A DNA stretch of 6,636 nucleotides from an uncultured Sutterella sp. (GTDB lineage: Bacteria; Pseudomonadota; Gammaproteobacteria; Burkholderiales; Burkholderiaceae_F): NCBI GenBank assembly GCA_900552195.1, contig URYO01000071.1:1-6636 (forward strand). Reading direction: 5' to 3'. The notes below the pieces were generated by a model. That model searched no databases and was not told where the DNA came from. It saw only the letters and a program-made list of their open reading frames with translations. The position numbers were made by a program, and so were the translations under genes. This document shows, piece by piece, positions 6,378 to 6,636 of the stretch (positions within the stretch are counted from its first letter, which is position 1; every line of letters starts with the position of its first letter).

Positions 6378-6416
6378 TCATGAAAGTTAAATCAAGTTCA
6401 GGTTGGGATGATTGAA
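6373..6416. repeat. Perfect 9-bp inverted repeat with 26-base spacer
   Basis: TTCAATCAT (6373-6381) and ATGATTGAA (6408-6416) are exact reverse complements. The left arm overlaps the -35-like box of the leftward promoter candidate, so the pair could be an operator. A fortuitous repeat in AT-rich DNA is equally possible. Confidence 0.45.
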
Positions 6417-6462
6417 TTTGATTCAGATTTTTTTGAGACTTGAGGAAATACTGAAAGGGAGG

Positions 6463-6490
6463 GGACTATTTCTTCGGTTAGTCCGTTTTT
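6463..6490 (+). terminator. Weak hairpin with T run, possible terminator
   Basis: GGACTA (6463-6468) and TAGTCC (6479-6484) form a perfect 6-bp stem with a 10-base loop. On the + strand this is followed by GTTTTT (6485-6490). No + gene is seen just upstream. On the minus strand the stem begins 38 bases after the stop at 6522, but only C-rich sequence follows, so it would be a poor terminator for that gene. The role is unclear. Confidence 0.25.
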
Positions 6491-6521
6491 GTTAGCGTCG
6501 GATGGAAAGTTCCAGTCTTCC

Positions 6522-6635
6522 TTAAAAACTGTATAAGTTTCTCCAGAGCGGAAATTTTTCGGCCGGAATGCCGGTCAATTCCGCCAATTTGGTATCCTTG
6601 ATATACTCTCGTGCATATTTCAATGCGCTAACCGC
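6522..6635 (-). CDS. C-terminal end of an unidentified minus-strand protein, truncated by the window edge
   Basis: A minus-strand frame enters from the right edge and reads 37 codons before TAA (complement of 6522-6524). It includes LKYAREYIKDTKLAELTGIP and ends KFPLWRNLYSF. Codon choice (CCG for Pro, TTG for Leu, GAA for Glu) resembles the efflux genes, and the amino-acid mix looks protein-like. The TKLAELTGIP stretch recalls the first helix and turn of a helix-turn-helix, but too little is visible for an assignment. The stop lies in a T5 run on the minus strand. One extra T there would shift the frame and add about 15 residues (LRKTGTFHP and onward) before the TAA at 6478-6480, so the end is uncertain. 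I do not recognise the protein. Confidence 0.5.
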   Translation of the reverse strand, partial: AVSALKYAREYIKDTKLAELTGIPAEKFPLWRNLYSF

Positions 6636-6636
6636 G

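Larger units (their letters stand above)
5958..6521. other. Intergenic region between convergent units
   Basis: No convincing protein gene lies in these 564 bases. The left part has the operon terminator and the opposing minus-strand terminator. The middle has the chain of stem-loops. The right part (6284-6521) is AT-rich and contains the C9T11 block, the 9-bp inverted repeat and the weak hairpin. No insertion-sequence ends, tRNA features or CRISPR-type direct repeats are visible. Confidence 0.7.

Noticed and set aside
6101..6420. Possible retron RNA, integron attC site or CRISPR array in the stem-loop region
   Set aside because: The stems differ from one another, no direct repeat and spacer pattern or attC core sites are seen, and no reverse transcriptase, integrase or cas gene is in the window.

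Overview
The window carries the distal part of a tripartite RND drug-efflux operon on the + strand, followed by about 680 bases of mostly non-coding DNA and the end of an oppositely oriented gene at the right edge. The three efflux genes are clear from sequence: a periplasmic adaptor (membrane fusion protein, MFP, 5' end missing and frame-disrupted), an inner-membrane HAE1-type RND pump of the AcrB/MexB kind, and an outer-membrane lipoprotein channel of the OprM/NodT kind. This gene set, with an OMF lipoprotein beginning GCAVGPDY, is typical of Gram-negative Proteobacteria. The mid-range GC content, CCG-rich proline codons and protein style suggest a host-associated betaproteobacterium (Sutterellaceae-like), but that placement is a guess from memory and not a search result.

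Layout. Bases 1-931 hold the MFP. Its intact frame ends at 931, but the piece at 3-76 (with the family-type VIDDR segment) lies in a different frame, as if one base were missing near 75. The RND pump (943-4446) follows after 11 bases with its own Shine-Dalgarno. It has all the proton-relay residues plus an unusual charged cytoplasmic tail of about 125 residues. The OMF (4443-5957) overlaps the pump by 4 bases (ATGA). A rho-independent terminator at 6011-6046 closes the operon. MFP and RND should couple the proton gradient to substrate capture, while the OMF passes the substrate through the outer membrane.

From 6055 to 6636 the organisation reverses. A second strong hairpin (6069-6091), followed on the minus strand by a T-rich tract, terminates leftward transcription, so the two terminators are convergent. 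Upstream of it on the minus strand lie four further short stem-loops in about 145 bases, one with a CCUCCU loop. Next come an A11G9 homopolymer block and a weak promoter-like pair. The most interesting reading is a structured minus-strand small RNA with a possibly length-variable leader; it is not a family I recognise. The last 37 codons of an unidentified minus-strand protein enter from the right edge and stop at 6522-6524.

No insertion sequence, CRISPR array, tRNA or rRNA was seen. The efflux system is conventional. The less ordinary elements are the pump tail, the OMF signal peptide, the broken MFP 5' end and the structured 3' intergenic region.
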